Positions 43,746-53,156 of a stretch of 64,000 bases of DNA are shown one piece after another (position 1 is the stretch's first letter; each line of letters opens with the position of its first letter). The DNA lies in NCBI GenBank assembly GCA_964517135.1, contig CAZFBA010000001.1:1-64000 (forward strand), written 5' to 3'. Made by a program: the position numbers and the translations under genes. The DNA is from CAZFBA01 sp964517135 (GTDB lineage Bacteria; Cyanobacteriota; Vampirovibrionia; JBFMGH01). Below the pieces are notes generated by a model. That model did not search any database. It saw only the letters and a program-made list of their open reading frames with translations, and had not been told where the DNA came from.

Positions 43746-45071
43746 ATGCTTGAAAAGACAGAAATAACACTAAAAGATATCGCAAAAACTGCCCGCAATG
43801 CCAGTTTAAATCTTCCGTCATTAAAAACAGATATTAAAAACAGTGTATTAATGAAAATAGCAGATGAATTAACTTCTTGCTACAGGCAAATTCAGGATGC
43901 AAACAATAAAGATCTTGATACTGCAAAGACCATGGTAAGTTCTGGAGAGCTATCAGAATCACTTTACAAGCGTCTTGCTCTTACTGAAAGCAAATTTAAA
44001 GAGATGGTTCAGGGTGTCAGGGATGTTGCAAAGCTTGATGACCCTGTAGGTAAAGTTTTATTTCAGTCAGAACTTGATGATGATTTGATTTTAAAAAAGA
44101 TCAGCTGTCCGATAGGGGTTATAGGGGTTATTTTTGAATCAAGGCCAGATGTAGTAGTTCAAATATCTTCTCTGGCTATAAAATCATCAAATGCAGTTAT
44201 CCTTAAAGGAGGTTCTGAGGCAATAAATACTAATCTTGAGCTGGTAAAAATTATCAATAAAGTTTTAAAAGAGACAGGTGAATTTCCTGAGGGGGTCATA
44301 AACCTTATTATGAAACGTGAAGAAGTTAAAGCAATGCTTGATCTTGATGATTATATAGATCTTATCATTCCTCGTGGGTCGAATGCATTTGTGCAGTATA
44401 TTCAAAACAACACCAGAATACCTGTATTAGGTCATGCTGACGGCATATGCCATATTTATATTGACGAAAAAGTTGATCCTGAGATAGCTCTAAGGGTTTG
44501 TCTTGACTCAAAAACTGATTATCCGGCTGCCTGTAATGCTGTTGAGACTCTTCTTGTACATAAAAGGACTATAACCTCAATATTATCTGAAATAGTTGAT
44601 ACACTTCATAATGCCGGTGTAGAAATCAGGGCAACACCTGCTATTATTGAAAAGTTAAAAAAATATCCACTTAAAATTGCAACTGAAGAAGACTGGAAAA
44701 CAGAGTATACAGACATTATTCTTTCTATTAAAGAGGTTGATTCTCTTGAAGACGCAATCAATCATATTAATACTTATGGTTCCGGTCATACTGACTGTAT
44801 TTTGACTGATATTAAAGAAAATGCTGAATATTTCATGAACAATGTTGATTCAGCAGGTGTATACTGGAATGCCTCTACCCGGTTTGCCGATGGTTTCAGG
44901 TATGGATTTGGAGCTGAAGTTGGTATTAGCACCAACAAAACCCATGCCAGGGGCCCGGTTGGGCTTGATGGCCTGATGATATATAAATATAAGCTTTACG
45001 GTAGGGGGCAGGTGGCAGCAGAATACAGTAAAGGCATTAAAAACTTTAAGCACCGCATTCAAAAAATATAA
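43746..45071 (+). CDS. proA: Gamma-glutamyl phosphate reductase
   Basis: Second step of proline synthesis: NADPH reduction of gamma-glutamyl phosphate to glutamate semialdehyde. Aldehyde-dehydrogenase fold with CPIGVIGVIFESRPDV near residue 120, LKGGSEAINTN, the catalytic Cys in DYPAACNAVETLL, and GFGAEVGISTNKTHARGP. The ATG at 43746 has AAAGGAG upstream, so the protein is 441 aa; a frame from 43731 adds five residues. proB is not adjacent. The gene is followed by a repeat-bearing gap. Confidence 0.95.
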   Translation: MLEKTEITLKDIAKTARNASLNLPSLKTDIKNSVLMKIADELTSCYRQIQDANNKDLDTAKTMVSSGELSESLYKRLALTESKFKEMVQGVRDVAKLDDPVGKVLFQSELDDDLILKKISCPIGVIGVIFESRPDVVVQISSLAIKSSNAVILKGGSEAINTNLELVKIINKVLKETGEFPEGVINLIMKREEVKAMLDLDDYIDLIIPRGSNAFVQYIQNNTRIPVLGHADGICHIYIDEKVDPEIALRVCLDSKTDYPAACNAVETLLVHKRTITSILSEIVDTLHNAGVEIRATPAIIEKLKKYPLKIATEEDWKTEYTDIILSIKEVDSLEDAINHINTYGSGHTDCILTDIKENAEYFMNNVDSAGVYWNASTRFADGFRYGFGAEVGISTNKTHARGPVGLDGLMIYKYKLYGRGQVAAEYSKGIKNFKHRIQKI

Positions 45072-45179
45072 ATTCAAAATATGTATTGAACAATCAGGCG
45101 TAACCCCGAAGTGTTACCATATGTTCTCTCTATCAATCGTGGGTATAGTTTGCAAGCAGGTATAAACGGTTTTGCACAT

Positions 45180-45250
45180 TTATGGGGCATGATGCCACTC
45201 ATAACAGGGGGTTTGAAAGCTAGAGTTTTCAATTTGTGAACTAATCTTTA
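45180..45250 (-). repeat. Dispersed repeat (family B), diverged copy 4
   Basis: GGGGCATGATGCCACTCAT, GGGGGTTTGAAAGC and TTGTGAACTAATCTTT follow the order of the reverse complement of the 23951 copy with substitutions. It lies in the 325-base gap between proA and pxpA, which holds no gene I can support. Confidence 0.4.
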
Positions 45251-45397
45251 TTATCTTTGTTATGCATAAGTTTTTCAGAGGTTCTATTTTCCTGCTATAC
45301 TTTGTTAAGAGTTTTAGCTTCAAAATGCTTTTGCTAGATGACAAATTTGTTTTAAGGTGTAAAATCTTATTAATATGAGTGTGAAGAAGGTGTAAAA

Positions 45398-46213
45398 ATG
45401 ATCAAACTATCAACAATAAAAAAAGAACCGCCTCAACCCAAAACCATCTATGTAGATCTAAACTGTGACCTGGGAGAAGGCTTTGGCATATACCAGAATA
45501 GCAATGAAGAAAAGATTCTTAAGTATGTCAGCTCAGTTAATATTCCCTGTGGAGGCCACGCCGGAGACCCGGTGAAAATTATGAATGCTTTGCAACTGGC
45601 TAAAAGCAGGCTTCTTTCAGTAGGTGCTCACATAGGTTACCCGGATGTAGCGGGTTTTGGTTATAGAGAAATGAATTTATCTTACGATGAACTACAGGCA
45701 ATGGTTTTTTATCAGGTTGGTGCCTTACAGACTATGGCAAAAGCCTATAAAATGCACGTTGATTATGTCAGACCTCATGGTGCACTTTATAAACAAATGT
45801 CAACAGATGCTGCACTGGCTATATCAATAGCAAAAGCTCTGGAAACACTTGATAGCTGGCTAATTCTGGTTGGTGCAGCAGGTGAAGCCCTCGACCATGT
45901 CAAAAATGAAACCAGAATAAGAGTCGCTCCTGAAATTCACCTTAACAAACAGTATAGCATTAATGGCGAAATCTTATGGGATGAGCCTGTCTTAACCGAA
46001 AAAGATAAAATGATTAACAGAGCTACACGGCTTATAAAAGAACAAAAGCTGATCACTAAAGAAGATAGCCTTAAAGAAGTTGATTTTAAAACAATTCATC
46101 TCAGCACACTGGATAGTGAATCAGTAGAACTGGCAAGAGAAACCCGGGGGCTGTTTCCTGAAAAACCTTTACCTGTGGCTGTAAACCTTGTTGGTGACAA
46201 TGCACTGTATTAA
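45398..46213 (+). CDS. pxpA: LamB/YcsF family 5-oxoprolinase subunit A
   Basis: Part of the ATP-dependent 5-oxoprolinase (PxpABC) that opens pyroglutamate to glutamate. The N terminus carries DLNCDLGEGFGIY and the metal-site stretch NIPCGGHAGDP, then GAHIGYPDVAGFGYREM and DYVRPHGALYKQM. 271 aa, normal length. PxpB and PxpC are not adjacent; instead it opens a tight operon with yvcK, panB and panC. AAGG precedes the ATG at 8 bases. Whether it works alone here is unknown. Confidence 0.92.
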   Translation: MIKLSTIKKEPPQPKTIYVDLNCDLGEGFGIYQNSNEEKILKYVSSVNIPCGGHAGDPVKIMNALQLAKSRLLSVGAHIGYPDVAGFGYREMNLSYDELQAMVFYQVGALQTMAKAYKMHVDYVRPHGALYKQMSTDAALAISIAKALETLDSWLILVGAAGEALDHVKNETRIRVAPEIHLNKQYSINGEILWDEPVLTEKDKMINRATRLIKEQKLITKEDSLKEVDFKTIHLSTLDSESVELARETRGLFPEKPLPVAVNLVGDNALY

Positions 46214-46230
46214 AATAAGAGGCTAATATT

Positions 46231-47619
46231 GTGAAGAAAAGCGTTTCAAGATATATGCCAAATCTCAGAAAATCTGCTGTCTGGCTTGTGCCTGGTCTGA
46301 AAGTAAAAAGATGGCTGCTTTTAACTTTTACCGGTATTTTTTTGCTTGGCCTGGGAGTAGCTATCCACTTTAACCTGCACCCCGTACACTTTTCTATAGA
46401 AATTCTGCGTGCAATAGCAGCTAAATTGCCTGCTGCCTACAGTGGAACACTAGCAATAATACTGGGTATTATATTTTTCTTTTTTGGATGGCGCAAAGCA
46501 AACAGATCAATCTTTGAAGCAATATTACCGCAAAATAGAGAAAAAGTGCTTGAAGCCCTCTATAGAAAACATAAACTTAGCAGAGGCCCCAAAATCGTTG
46601 CTATAGGTGGAGGTACTGGCCTGTCTACAATTCTTAGAGGTCTTAAAAGAATTACAAATAACCTGACAGCAGTTGTTACAGTAGGTGACGACGGAGGAAG
46701 CTCAGGAAGACTTAGAGAAGAAATGGGCGTCTTGCCCCCGGGTGATATTAGAAACTGTATTGCAGCCCTTGCAGATGAAGAAAAACTTGTTACAGAACTC
46801 TTTCAATACAGATTTAAACAGGGCGAAGGCCTTGAAGGCCACAGCTTCGGCAACTTGTTTCTCTCCGCTCTCTGCTCCATCAGCGGAGATATGGTTACTG
46901 CCGTTAAAGAATCATCCAAAGTTCTTGCCATAAGAGGTAGAGTCTTACCCTCTACCCTCGACGACATGAGACTCGTAGCCGACATGGAAGACGGCAGAGA
47001 AATAAGCGGTGAGTCAAATATACCCAGAGCAGAAGGAAAAATTAAAAAAATTAGAACTGAACCGCAAAACCTCAGAGCACTGCCAGAAGTTATAGAAGCT
47101 ATTTATGATGCTGACCTCATTATTATGGGCCCCGGAAGCCTGTATACCAGTGTAATACCTAATTTGCTTATACCTGAAATAGCTAAAGCTATTTCTCTGG
47201 CCAGAGCAAGAAAAATTTATATCTGTAACGTTATGACACAACCCGGTGAAACAGATAACTTTAATGCATCCGACCACCTGAAAGCCATTATTGATCATGC
47301 CAGCTATAAAAATATTGTTGATACTATTTTTGTTAACGATAAACTTACCCCGGAAATGATAGAAAGATACAAAAAAGAAGATTCATACCCGGTAGAAAAT
47401 GACCTTGAAGAACTTCACCGGCTAAAAGTAAATGTAGTCTGCAAAAGACTTATACAGGATTCAGAAGAAGGCGTCGTAAGACACAGCCCCCTCAAAATAT
47501 CAAGATCTATTCAACACTGGTACAAAACAGGTGGAATAGAAATAGAACAGCTTGAAAGTATGATTGAACACGATGAAAAAAACGAAAGCACAAGCAAAGA
47601 AAAAGTTAAGGTAGGTTAA
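46231..47619 (+). CDS. yvcK: Membrane-anchored YvcK/CofD-like protein (gluconeogenesis factor family)
   Basis: The C-terminal two thirds are the CofD/YvcK fold: IVAIGGGTGLSTILRGLK, VGDDGGSSGRLREEMGVLPPGD, GHSFGNLFL, MGPGSLYTSVIPNL, and CNVMTQPGETDNF. The family binds UDP-sugars and is linked to cell-envelope and carbon metabolism. The N terminus adds two membrane helices (about 29-45 and 68-87) after the VPGLKVKRWLLL segment, as in several cyanobacterial and clostridial homologues; Bacillus YvcK lacks this. The start is GTG with AGAGG upstream. 17 bases after pxpA and 5 before panB. Confidence 0.93.
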   Translation: MKKSVSRYMPNLRKSAVWLVPGLKVKRWLLLTFTGIFLLGLGVAIHFNLHPVHFSIEILRAIAAKLPAAYSGTLAIILGIIFFFFGWRKANRSIFEAILPQNREKVLEALYRKHKLSRGPKIVAIGGGTGLSTILRGLKRITNNLTAVVTVGDDGGSSGRLREEMGVLPPGDIRNCIAALADEEKLVTELFQYRFKQGEGLEGHSFGNLFLSALCSISGDMVTAVKESSKVLAIRGRVLPSTLDDMRLVADMEDGREISGESNIPRAEGKIKKIRTEPQNLRALPEVIEAIYDADLIIMGPGSLYTSVIPNLLIPEIAKAISLARARKIYICNVMTQPGETDNFNASDHLKAIIDHASYKNIVDTIFVNDKLTPEMIERYKKEDSYPVENDLEELHRLKVNVVCKRLIQDSEEGVVRHSPLKISRSIQHWYKTGGIEIEQLESMIEHDEKNESTSKEKVKVG

Positions 47620-47624
47620 ATAAA

Positions 47625-48464
47625 TTGCTTAAAACAATTAAAACACTCCAAAAACTAAAAAACTCAGGTACTAAAATTGTTTCACTCACTGCCTATGATT
47701 ATTCTACGGCGAAGTTTTTAGAAAAAGCAGGTGTAGACTTTATTCTCGTGGGTGACTCACTGGCAATGGTAGCCCTTGGCCATAAAAATACCCTTTCAGT
47801 GACAATGGAAGAAATGCTCCATCACACAAAAGCCGTTGTCAGAGGAGCTCCTGAAACACTTGTCGTAGCTGATATGCCTTTTATGAGCTATCAGGTAGAT
47901 ACAAAAGAGGCCATCATTAACGCAGGAAGGTTTGTTAAAGAAGCAGGTGCTCAATCTGTCAAGCTGGAAGGCGCCAGCAACCATATTATCAATTGCGTGG
48001 AAACTATTGTTGAAACAGGAATACCTGTGCTCGGCCACCTGGGCTTTACACCACAGTTTATTAACTCTTTCGGTGGATACTTCATACAGGCTAAATCAGC
48101 AGATAAGGCTGAAATGCTTCTTGAACAAGCACTAAAACTGGAACAGGCCGGGGCTTATGCTATTGTCCTTGAGATGATACCATCAGAAACAGGCAAATTT
48201 GTTACTGAAAACATCTCTATACCAACTATTGGTATTGGTGCAGGCCCTTACTGTGACGGCCAGATACTTGTTACCGATGATGTACTTGGCAAATATACTG
48301 ATTTTACTCCATCATTTGTTAGAAAATATGCTAATTTAGCTACTATAACAACAGAAGCAATACAAAAATATTGTAATGACGTCAGAAATAATGACTTCCC
48401 TGACCTGGAAACAGAATCTTTTTCTATCAATGAAAAAGAAAAGGAAAAATTAAATATACAATAA
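47625..48464 (+). CDS. panB: 3-methyl-2-oxobutanoate hydroxymethyltransferase
   Basis: First committed step of pantothenate synthesis: ketoisovalerate plus methylene-THF gives ketopantoate. IVSLTAYDYSTAKFLEKAG, the metal/substrate loop LVGDSLAMVALGHKNTLSVT, VVADMPFMSY, VKLEGA, and GHLGFTPQ are characteristic. The start is TTG, 5 bases after the yvcK stop; 279 aa. Directly followed by panC. The folate cofactor links it loosely with folP nearby. Confidence 0.95.
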   Translation: MLKTIKTLQKLKNSGTKIVSLTAYDYSTAKFLEKAGVDFILVGDSLAMVALGHKNTLSVTMEEMLHHTKAVVRGAPETLVVADMPFMSYQVDTKEAIINAGRFVKEAGAQSVKLEGASNHIINCVETIVETGIPVLGHLGFTPQFINSFGGYFIQAKSADKAEMLLEQALKLEQAGAYAIVLEMIPSETGKFVTENISIPTIGIGAGPYCDGQILVTDDVLGKYTDFTPSFVRKYANLATITTEAIQKYCNDVRNNDFPDLETESFSINEKEKEKLNIQ

Positions 48465-48471
48465 AACCACT

Positions 48472-49344
48472 ATGAATAAAGTTCAAACAACCACTATATT
48501 TAATCATATACACACTATAAGAGATTTTGTTAAAAGTCTGCAACAAGAAAATTTTATTATAGGTGTAGTTCCAACGATGGGAGCCCTGCATGCAGGCCAT
48601 ATCAGCCTTATAGAAAGATCTGTTACTGAATGTGACGCAACAATTGTAACAATTTTTGTCAACCCTGCACAGTTTAATTCACAGGAGGATCTTGAAAAAT
48701 ACCCGAAAACATTTGAAACAGACTTTGAAATATGCTCAAAGCTGGGTGTAAGAGCGATATTTGCGCCTGATACTGCTGAAATGTATCCACTTGAAGAATC
48801 ATGCAGGTTTCAGATTATACCGCCAGCCCCCTTTAAATCTGTTCTATGCGGCAGGTTTAGACCCGGTCATTTTGAAGGTGTAGCAACAGTTGTAACTAAA
48901 TTGTTTAACATTATACCTGCTGATAAAGCTTATTTTGGCCAGAAAGATGCACAGCAGCTCTTTATTATAAAAAAAATGGTTGAAGATCTTGCCATACCAG
49001 TAAAAATAATTAGCTGCCCTACCTGTCGTGAACATGACGGGCTTGCTTGCAGCTCAAGAAATGTTAACCTGGATACTGAAAGCAGAAAGCTGGCATCCAG
49101 CCTCTACAAATGTCTAGACTATATAAATGTAGAGTATCAAAAAAATGAACTGGATTTTGTTAAACTTTCCCGTAATGCTCGTATACAATTTATAGACCCA
49201 TACGATAAAATTTGTTTAGAATATCTATTAGCATATAATTATGATACATTATCAAAGACTAAATATTTAAAACAGGATACACTGGTAGCAATTGCTGCAA
49301 ACATAGGTGGAGTACGCCTTATAGATAATATTCTATTAACTTAA
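48472..49344 (+). CDS. panC: Pantothenate synthetase
   Basis: Joins pantoate and beta-alanine with ATP. VPTMGALHAGHISLIERS (HIGH-type motif), IFVNPAQFNSQEDLEKYPKT, CGRFRPGHFEGVATVVTKLF, FGQKDAQQLFIIKKMV and CSSRNVNLD are all intact. 290 aa. Seven bases after panB and 15 before the cyclase-like gene. panD is not in the window. Confidence 0.96.
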   Translation: MNKVQTTTIFNHIHTIRDFVKSLQQENFIIGVVPTMGALHAGHISLIERSVTECDATIVTIFVNPAQFNSQEDLEKYPKTFETDFEICSKLGVRAIFAPDTAEMYPLEESCRFQIIPPAPFKSVLCGRFRPGHFEGVATVVTKLFNIIPADKAYFGQKDAQQLFIIKKMVEDLAIPVKIISCPTCREHDGLACSSRNVNLDTESRKLASSLYKCLDYINVEYQKNELDFVKLSRNARIQFIDPYDKICLEYLLAYNYDTLSKTKYLKQDTLVAIAANIGGVRLIDNILLT

Positions 49345-49359
49345 GAGGACTTATCAAAA

Positions 49360-50259
49360 ATGAATTTACTTCGATCAATATTTCAAGTACTGGCCGGACT
49401 GGTAGTATTGCTGGTTCCATTTGTGTTGATATACTGGGTGCTTCAAACGCTGAACCTTGAACCGCTGGAAGTGCTTAAAAATCTTTTAGGAAGTGCCTTT
49501 GAGCCGTTTTTGGGTGTCATCAGAGCTTCAACAGGAAATATGACAACAGTTTTTCAGGGGCTCACAGTTGATTTTGTGCCAATTATTTTTTGTGGTCTTT
49601 TGCTTCTGTTATCTGTAATTCTGACTCTTATTTCCAGATTTATAGGTTATGTAAATTCTTCTTTAAATTATGTTTCAGCCAAAACACAGGCTCATGTATC
49701 TCAAAGACAAAGAGAACAGGAGAAAAAAGCCCTGGAAGATATTATGATGGAAAAAACGGCAGGTTATGTTGTTGTTAGATATAATCCACATACAACTTCT
49801 TCGGCTTATCTGATTAGTAGTGGTCTTTCACAGGACGACATAAAAGAAATGTTTATGGATCATTTCAATAAGTATAACTACCACGACGCCAGACTTCAGA
49901 AAGAATCCACAGAAAATAGCTATATTATAGTATTTGATGATGTCCCCAGCACTTTGATCTATTGCCTTGCACTGCAAGAAAATATTTCAAAAGTCAATCA
50001 GGAACTCAGTAAGTCAGGTGTCAAACTTCACATAACCTCTGGTATTCACTGTACATCGCCCCTGGATGATAAAGAGACTGCTATTGGCATTACCAACAAA
50101 GTTTGCAACCTGGCTGCACCGGGTGACATTACGGTTTCTAAACTGGTTAAAGACATTTTTGAAAAAGATAGAGCCGAGCATACATTGAACTTTATTTCAC
50201 GAGGAGTGTATGATCTAGGCGGCGAAGAAGTTGAAATCTTTACAGTAAAAAGGTTTTAA
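49360..50259 (+). CDS. Membrane protein with a degenerate class III cyclase-like domain
   Basis: Two N-terminal membrane segments (about 8-27 and 70-93) lead to a coiled section and then a domain (about 125-299) laid out like a nucleotidyl cyclase: SYIIVFDDVPSTLIYCLALQ, VKLHITSGIHCTSPLDD, GITNKVCNLAAPGDITVS, and FISRGVYDLGGEEVEIFTV. The two metal-binding Asp and the substrate-specifying residues are not evident, so I expect a regulatory or binding role rather than cAMP synthesis. Last gene of the pxpA-yvcK-panB-panC operon; its end overlaps folP (convergent) by four bases. Confidence 0.75.
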   Translation: MNLLRSIFQVLAGLVVLLVPFVLIYWVLQTLNLEPLEVLKNLLGSAFEPFLGVIRASTGNMTTVFQGLTVDFVPIIFCGLLLLLSVILTLISRFIGYVNSSLNYVSAKTQAHVSQRQREQEKKALEDIMMEKTAGYVVVRYNPHTTSSAYLISSGLSQDDIKEMFMDHFNKYNYHDARLQKESTENSYIIVFDDVPSTLIYCLALQENISKVNQELSKSGVKLHITSGIHCTSPLDDKETAIGITNKVCNLAAPGDITVSKLVKDIFEKDRAEHTLNFISRGVYDLGGEEVEIFTVKRF

Positions 50260-51464
50260 AAAGAACGCCTGACTATTTGATCGGTCATTTTGATAACTTT
50301 CGAGTGAAAGATGACGTTATGAACTCTTATTATGTCAATTTTCTGGCTTATCAAATAAGCGTGAACTGCTGCGCTTGCCTCTTCTCTTTTGTCGGTATCT
50401 TCTTCATTTAAAATTTTGCCTGTAAAAGCCTTTCTTGATACACCAGCCATCACCGGATAACCTGTTGATTTGAGCTCTGATATACGCTGAATAATTTCAA
50501 GATTGTGATCAACTGTTTTGCCAAAACCTATGCCCGGGTCTATGATTATCTTTTCAGGATCAAGCCCTTTATTTATGGCTTTTTCGGCTGATTTCAGAAG
50601 ATAATCAGTTATTTCATCCATCAGGTTGTCATAAACAGGGTTTTGCTGCATTTTTTCAGGGGTATCTTTTGAGTGCATGATTATTACTGGCAGGTTATTT
50701 GTAGCAACAAAGCTTACCATGTTGCTGTCAAAACGCAGCCCTGAAATGTCATTAATAATGTCTGCACCTGTTTCTATAGCTTTTTCTGCTACCCGGTGAT
50801 CTCTGGTATCTACTGAAAGTATTGTTTGCGGGTATTGAGTTCTTAATTCTTTTATCAGTGGTATGATGCGATTGATCTGTGTATCAGTATCCACGGGATT
50901 GGCCCCGGGTCTGGTTGATTCACCACCGATATCTATTATATCTGTATTGTTTTCTATCATCTGCTGGGCAGATAGCAGTGCGTCAGAGAGTTTATAGTTT
51001 TTTCCTCCGTCTGAAAATGAATCTGGGGTGATGTTGAGAATACCCATCAGGTGTGTTTTTGTTCCCCATTCAAAAACTTTATTTCTTATCTGAAGGGGTT
51101 TAACCTTATTATATTTATCCCTTAAAAAAGTATGAAGTTCATTGGCCAGGTCTGCAAGGCCATAAGGCTGCTTTTTCAGAGTATCTATTACAAGCATCAA
51201 TTGTTTATCTGTGCCTGCCAGGATGCAATCAGACAATTCGCATTTGCAATTTATTACGCTGCTTGATACACCGGCATCAGCACCTTTAGAAAGTGCTGTT
51301 TGTTTTAGTATATTGGCTGCCGGAGCTTTAATATCATGAATTTTTATGAGGTTAAAATGATATTTAGCCAGTGCTTCATCAACATATACCTGACTGAACC
51401 CGGAGGCTATAAGTTCTGATTTCACTGAAGAGTCTGTGATTGACCTTAATTTATATTTCTTCAT
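50256..51464 (-). CDS. folP: Dihydropteroate synthase with an N-terminal extension
   Basis: Condenses pABA with hydroxymethyl-dihydropterin diphosphate. The DHPS barrel starts at about residue 133 with MGILNITPDSFSDGG and continues with DIIDIGGESTRPGA, SVDTRDHRVAEKA, DISGL, and IDPGIGFGKT. The first 130 residues are an extra domain absent from typical 280-aa DHPS enzymes, though similar extensions occur in other lineages; it has no recognised motif. 402 aa. Convergent with the cyclase-like gene. Confidence 0.94.
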   Translation of the reverse strand: MKKYKLRSITDSSVKSELIASGFSQVYVDEALAKYHFNLIKIHDIKAPAANILKQTALSKGADAGVSSSVINCKCELSDCILAGTDKQLMLVIDTLKKQPYGLADLANELHTFLRDKYNKVKPLQIRNKVFEWGTKTHLMGILNITPDSFSDGGKNYKLSDALLSAQQMIENNTDIIDIGGESTRPGANPVDTDTQINRIIPLIKELRTQYPQTILSVDTRDHRVAEKAIETGADIINDISGLRFDSNMVSFVATNNLPVIIMHSKDTPEKMQQNPVYDNLMDEITDYLLKSAEKAINKGLDPEKIIIDPGIGFGKTVDHNLEIIQRISELKSTGYPVMAGVSRKAFTGKILNEEDTDKREEASAAVHAYLISQKIDIIRVHNVIFHSKVIKMTDQIVRRSF

Positions 51465-51624
51465 AATTTCAACAATTTCTTCAAATAAAAACGAAAAGTT
51501 TTAAACGATTTTAACCTAAAAACTGAATCTTTAAAATCAAGACTGCATCTTAGTAAAAGATTAACAAAATATAAGCAAAATATTAAAAATGAGAGGATTT
51601 TTTAAAATTTCTACAAAAAAAGAC

Positions 51625-51652
51625 TTGAATTATTCAATAGCAATGTTATTAT
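51625..51652 (+). promoter_or_regulatory. Possible promoter for the DivIC-like gene
   Basis: TTGAAT (51625-51630) and TATTAT (51647-51652) are 16 bases apart, about 120 bases before the GTG start at 51776. The match is moderate and the region is AT-rich, so this is tentative. Confidence 0.3.
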
Positions 51653-51775
51653 TAGATAGAGATTGGGATTGGAGTTTAAAAACCTTCTCCAGATTGAGAT
51701 TCGGAATATAATTCGTATTTGAATCATTATTTGAACTAATTTGGACCTCACATATTCGCTTACGGGGTAACAAAA

Positions 51776-52168
51776 GTGTCTACAGCCAGGGTATTACAAC
51801 ACAAAACACAGCCACAACATAGACCTGATAATACCAGGTATTCACCAAAGTTTTTAGAAAAGCAGAAAAGTCTGCAAAAACAGGATAAAATCACCTCGAT
51901 AGCACTTACAGCAGCTATTATAGCCGGGCTAGTGTTTGCGACTGCCCAGCTTGCAAGGGGTGCATTCTTGAATACTGATCGCTATTTTACTTTAAATAAC
52001 AAAATGTCAGAATTAAATACCCTGAATAAAAAAGCTAACTATGAAAATGCCGTTTTGAAAAAGAACTATAAAAACTATACTTCTGAAGAAGGCGTAGAAA
52101 GTCTTGCAAGGGATCACCTGAACCTTGTAAGAGACAACGAAATTTCTATTATCATAAAGAAAAGTTAA
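51776..52168 (+). CDS. Septum-formation-initiator (DivIC/FtsL) like protein
   Basis: 130 aa, bitopic: a polar N terminus, one membrane helix (about 42-61, IALTAAIIAGLVFATAQLA), then a coiled coil (FTLNNKMSELNTLNKKANYENAVLKK cut by the usual heptads) and the short conserved end EGVESLARDHLNLVRDNE that marks the DivIC family. It should act with FtsB/FtsQ-type partners at the division septum. The start is GTG with GGGG upstream. No other cell-division gene is next to it. FtsL is the alternative label. Confidence 0.82.
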   Translation: MSTARVLQHKTQPQHRPDNTRYSPKFLEKQKSLQKQDKITSIALTAAIIAGLVFATAQLARGAFLNTDRYFTLNNKMSELNTLNKKANYENAVLKKNYKNYTSEEGVESLARDHLNLVRDNEISIIIKKS

Positions 52169-52348
52169 CTCATTATCATCTTTATAACAGATTGACCTCC
52201 GCAGAACCGAACCGGGTTGCTGGTTTTGTACGTTCACTCAAATTCAGGTTCACTTGAACCAACAAGGGGTATATTTATTTTGCTTTTTATCCTGAGTTTA
52301 TCAGTTGAGCCTCTAAAATCCTTTAAACCCTGAATCAACTAGCTTCTT

Positions 52349-52375
52349 AACTTTCCGGTTAAATTTTTTCTGAGG
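52349..52375 (+). repeat. CCGGTTAAA-type dispersed repeat end, copy 3
   Basis: Identical over about 22 bases to the 8772 and 56061 copies. It directly follows CTGAATCAACTAGCTTCTT, a 19-base stretch also present at 9158-9176 in the first coding remnant. Confidence 0.65.
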
Positions 52376-52540
52376 AGCTTTATAAAAACATCGACAGCTC
52401 ACCTGCTCTAGATCTTCTAAAATCTGATTTCTAATGAAGTTTATTATAACCTGAATTATTCATCAATTTACAGTCTAGACCCCCTAACTTCTGTTTCCTG
52501 CGATATTTTAACACTGTGTTAAAAAGATATATTCAATTTC

Positions 52541-52605
52541 TATAACCCCCTCCCTGTTTTTGCTGGAATCAATAATTTCTTAATTAATCAGAGGTTCCTA
52601 TTGAT
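52541..52605 (+). repeat. Copy of the AGAGGTTCC-ended repeat segment
   Basis: This segment matches the reverse complement of 8928-8988 over nearly 60 bases with few changes; both can be read as ...NPLPVFAGI.NFLIN in one frame. Together with 52349-52375 it may represent the two ends of one element with a divergent interior of about 170 bases. Confidence 0.65.
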
Positions 52606-52815
52606 AAAAGGTATTTTTTGCCATGGCGAAAAATCACTATGTTGTTTATAAAATGTTGTGAATTTACCCTAACAATTTAGGTAAGCAATTTTTTTTTATT
52701 TAGGTAAGGGTAGAGAAATGACTAAAAGTGTTATAAAGAGAGTTTTTTTGATGAGAGAGAAGAACGATTGAAGCTAAATTGATGGATCTTATACTCTTAC
52801 TCCTTGAGTCACACG

Positions 52816-52892
52816 TTGGCCAGAAAGACCCACCCCTATACTCTGGCTCTTACCATGACTGATTTAAAGCTTCCCAGGCTTTAAATTTTTTT
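52816..52892 (+). ncRNA. Candidate structured RNA with an orphan terminator
   Basis: No gene precedes it on this strand for 700 bases, yet there is a textbook terminator: TTTAAAGC (52863-52870) and GCTTTAAA (52878-52885) over a 7-base loop, followed by seven T. Just upstream GCCAGA/TCTGGC (52819-52824 with 52842-52847) can pair. The 5' end is unknown; a 17-codon frame with a weak ribosome site (from 52719) is also upstream. It could be a small RNA, a leader, or the tail of a decayed gene. Confidence 0.35.
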
Positions 52893-53156
52893 GCCGTATT
52901 GGTCAACAAATAAATGAGTAAACAAATGCATATAATAATGTTCCGTTATCTGCTTATTGAAATTCTGGAAAATTGAAACCACAAAAGACTATTTTTCTTG
53001 CCATGCCTGTAGTAATCTTTATTATAAAGTGTGAAAAATCACTATTGGAAAAATAAATGTTTTACGCAAAAATTACATTGTCAGACATTAATATAAATTT
53101 TTTTTGTAATTTGTCGATGATAATGTAATATAAGCAACATTTTGGAGTGTATAGTA

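Noticed and set aside
49360..50259. Functional adenylate or guanylate cyclase
   Set aside because: The fold landmarks are there but the metal-binding aspartates and the specificity residues are not evident.
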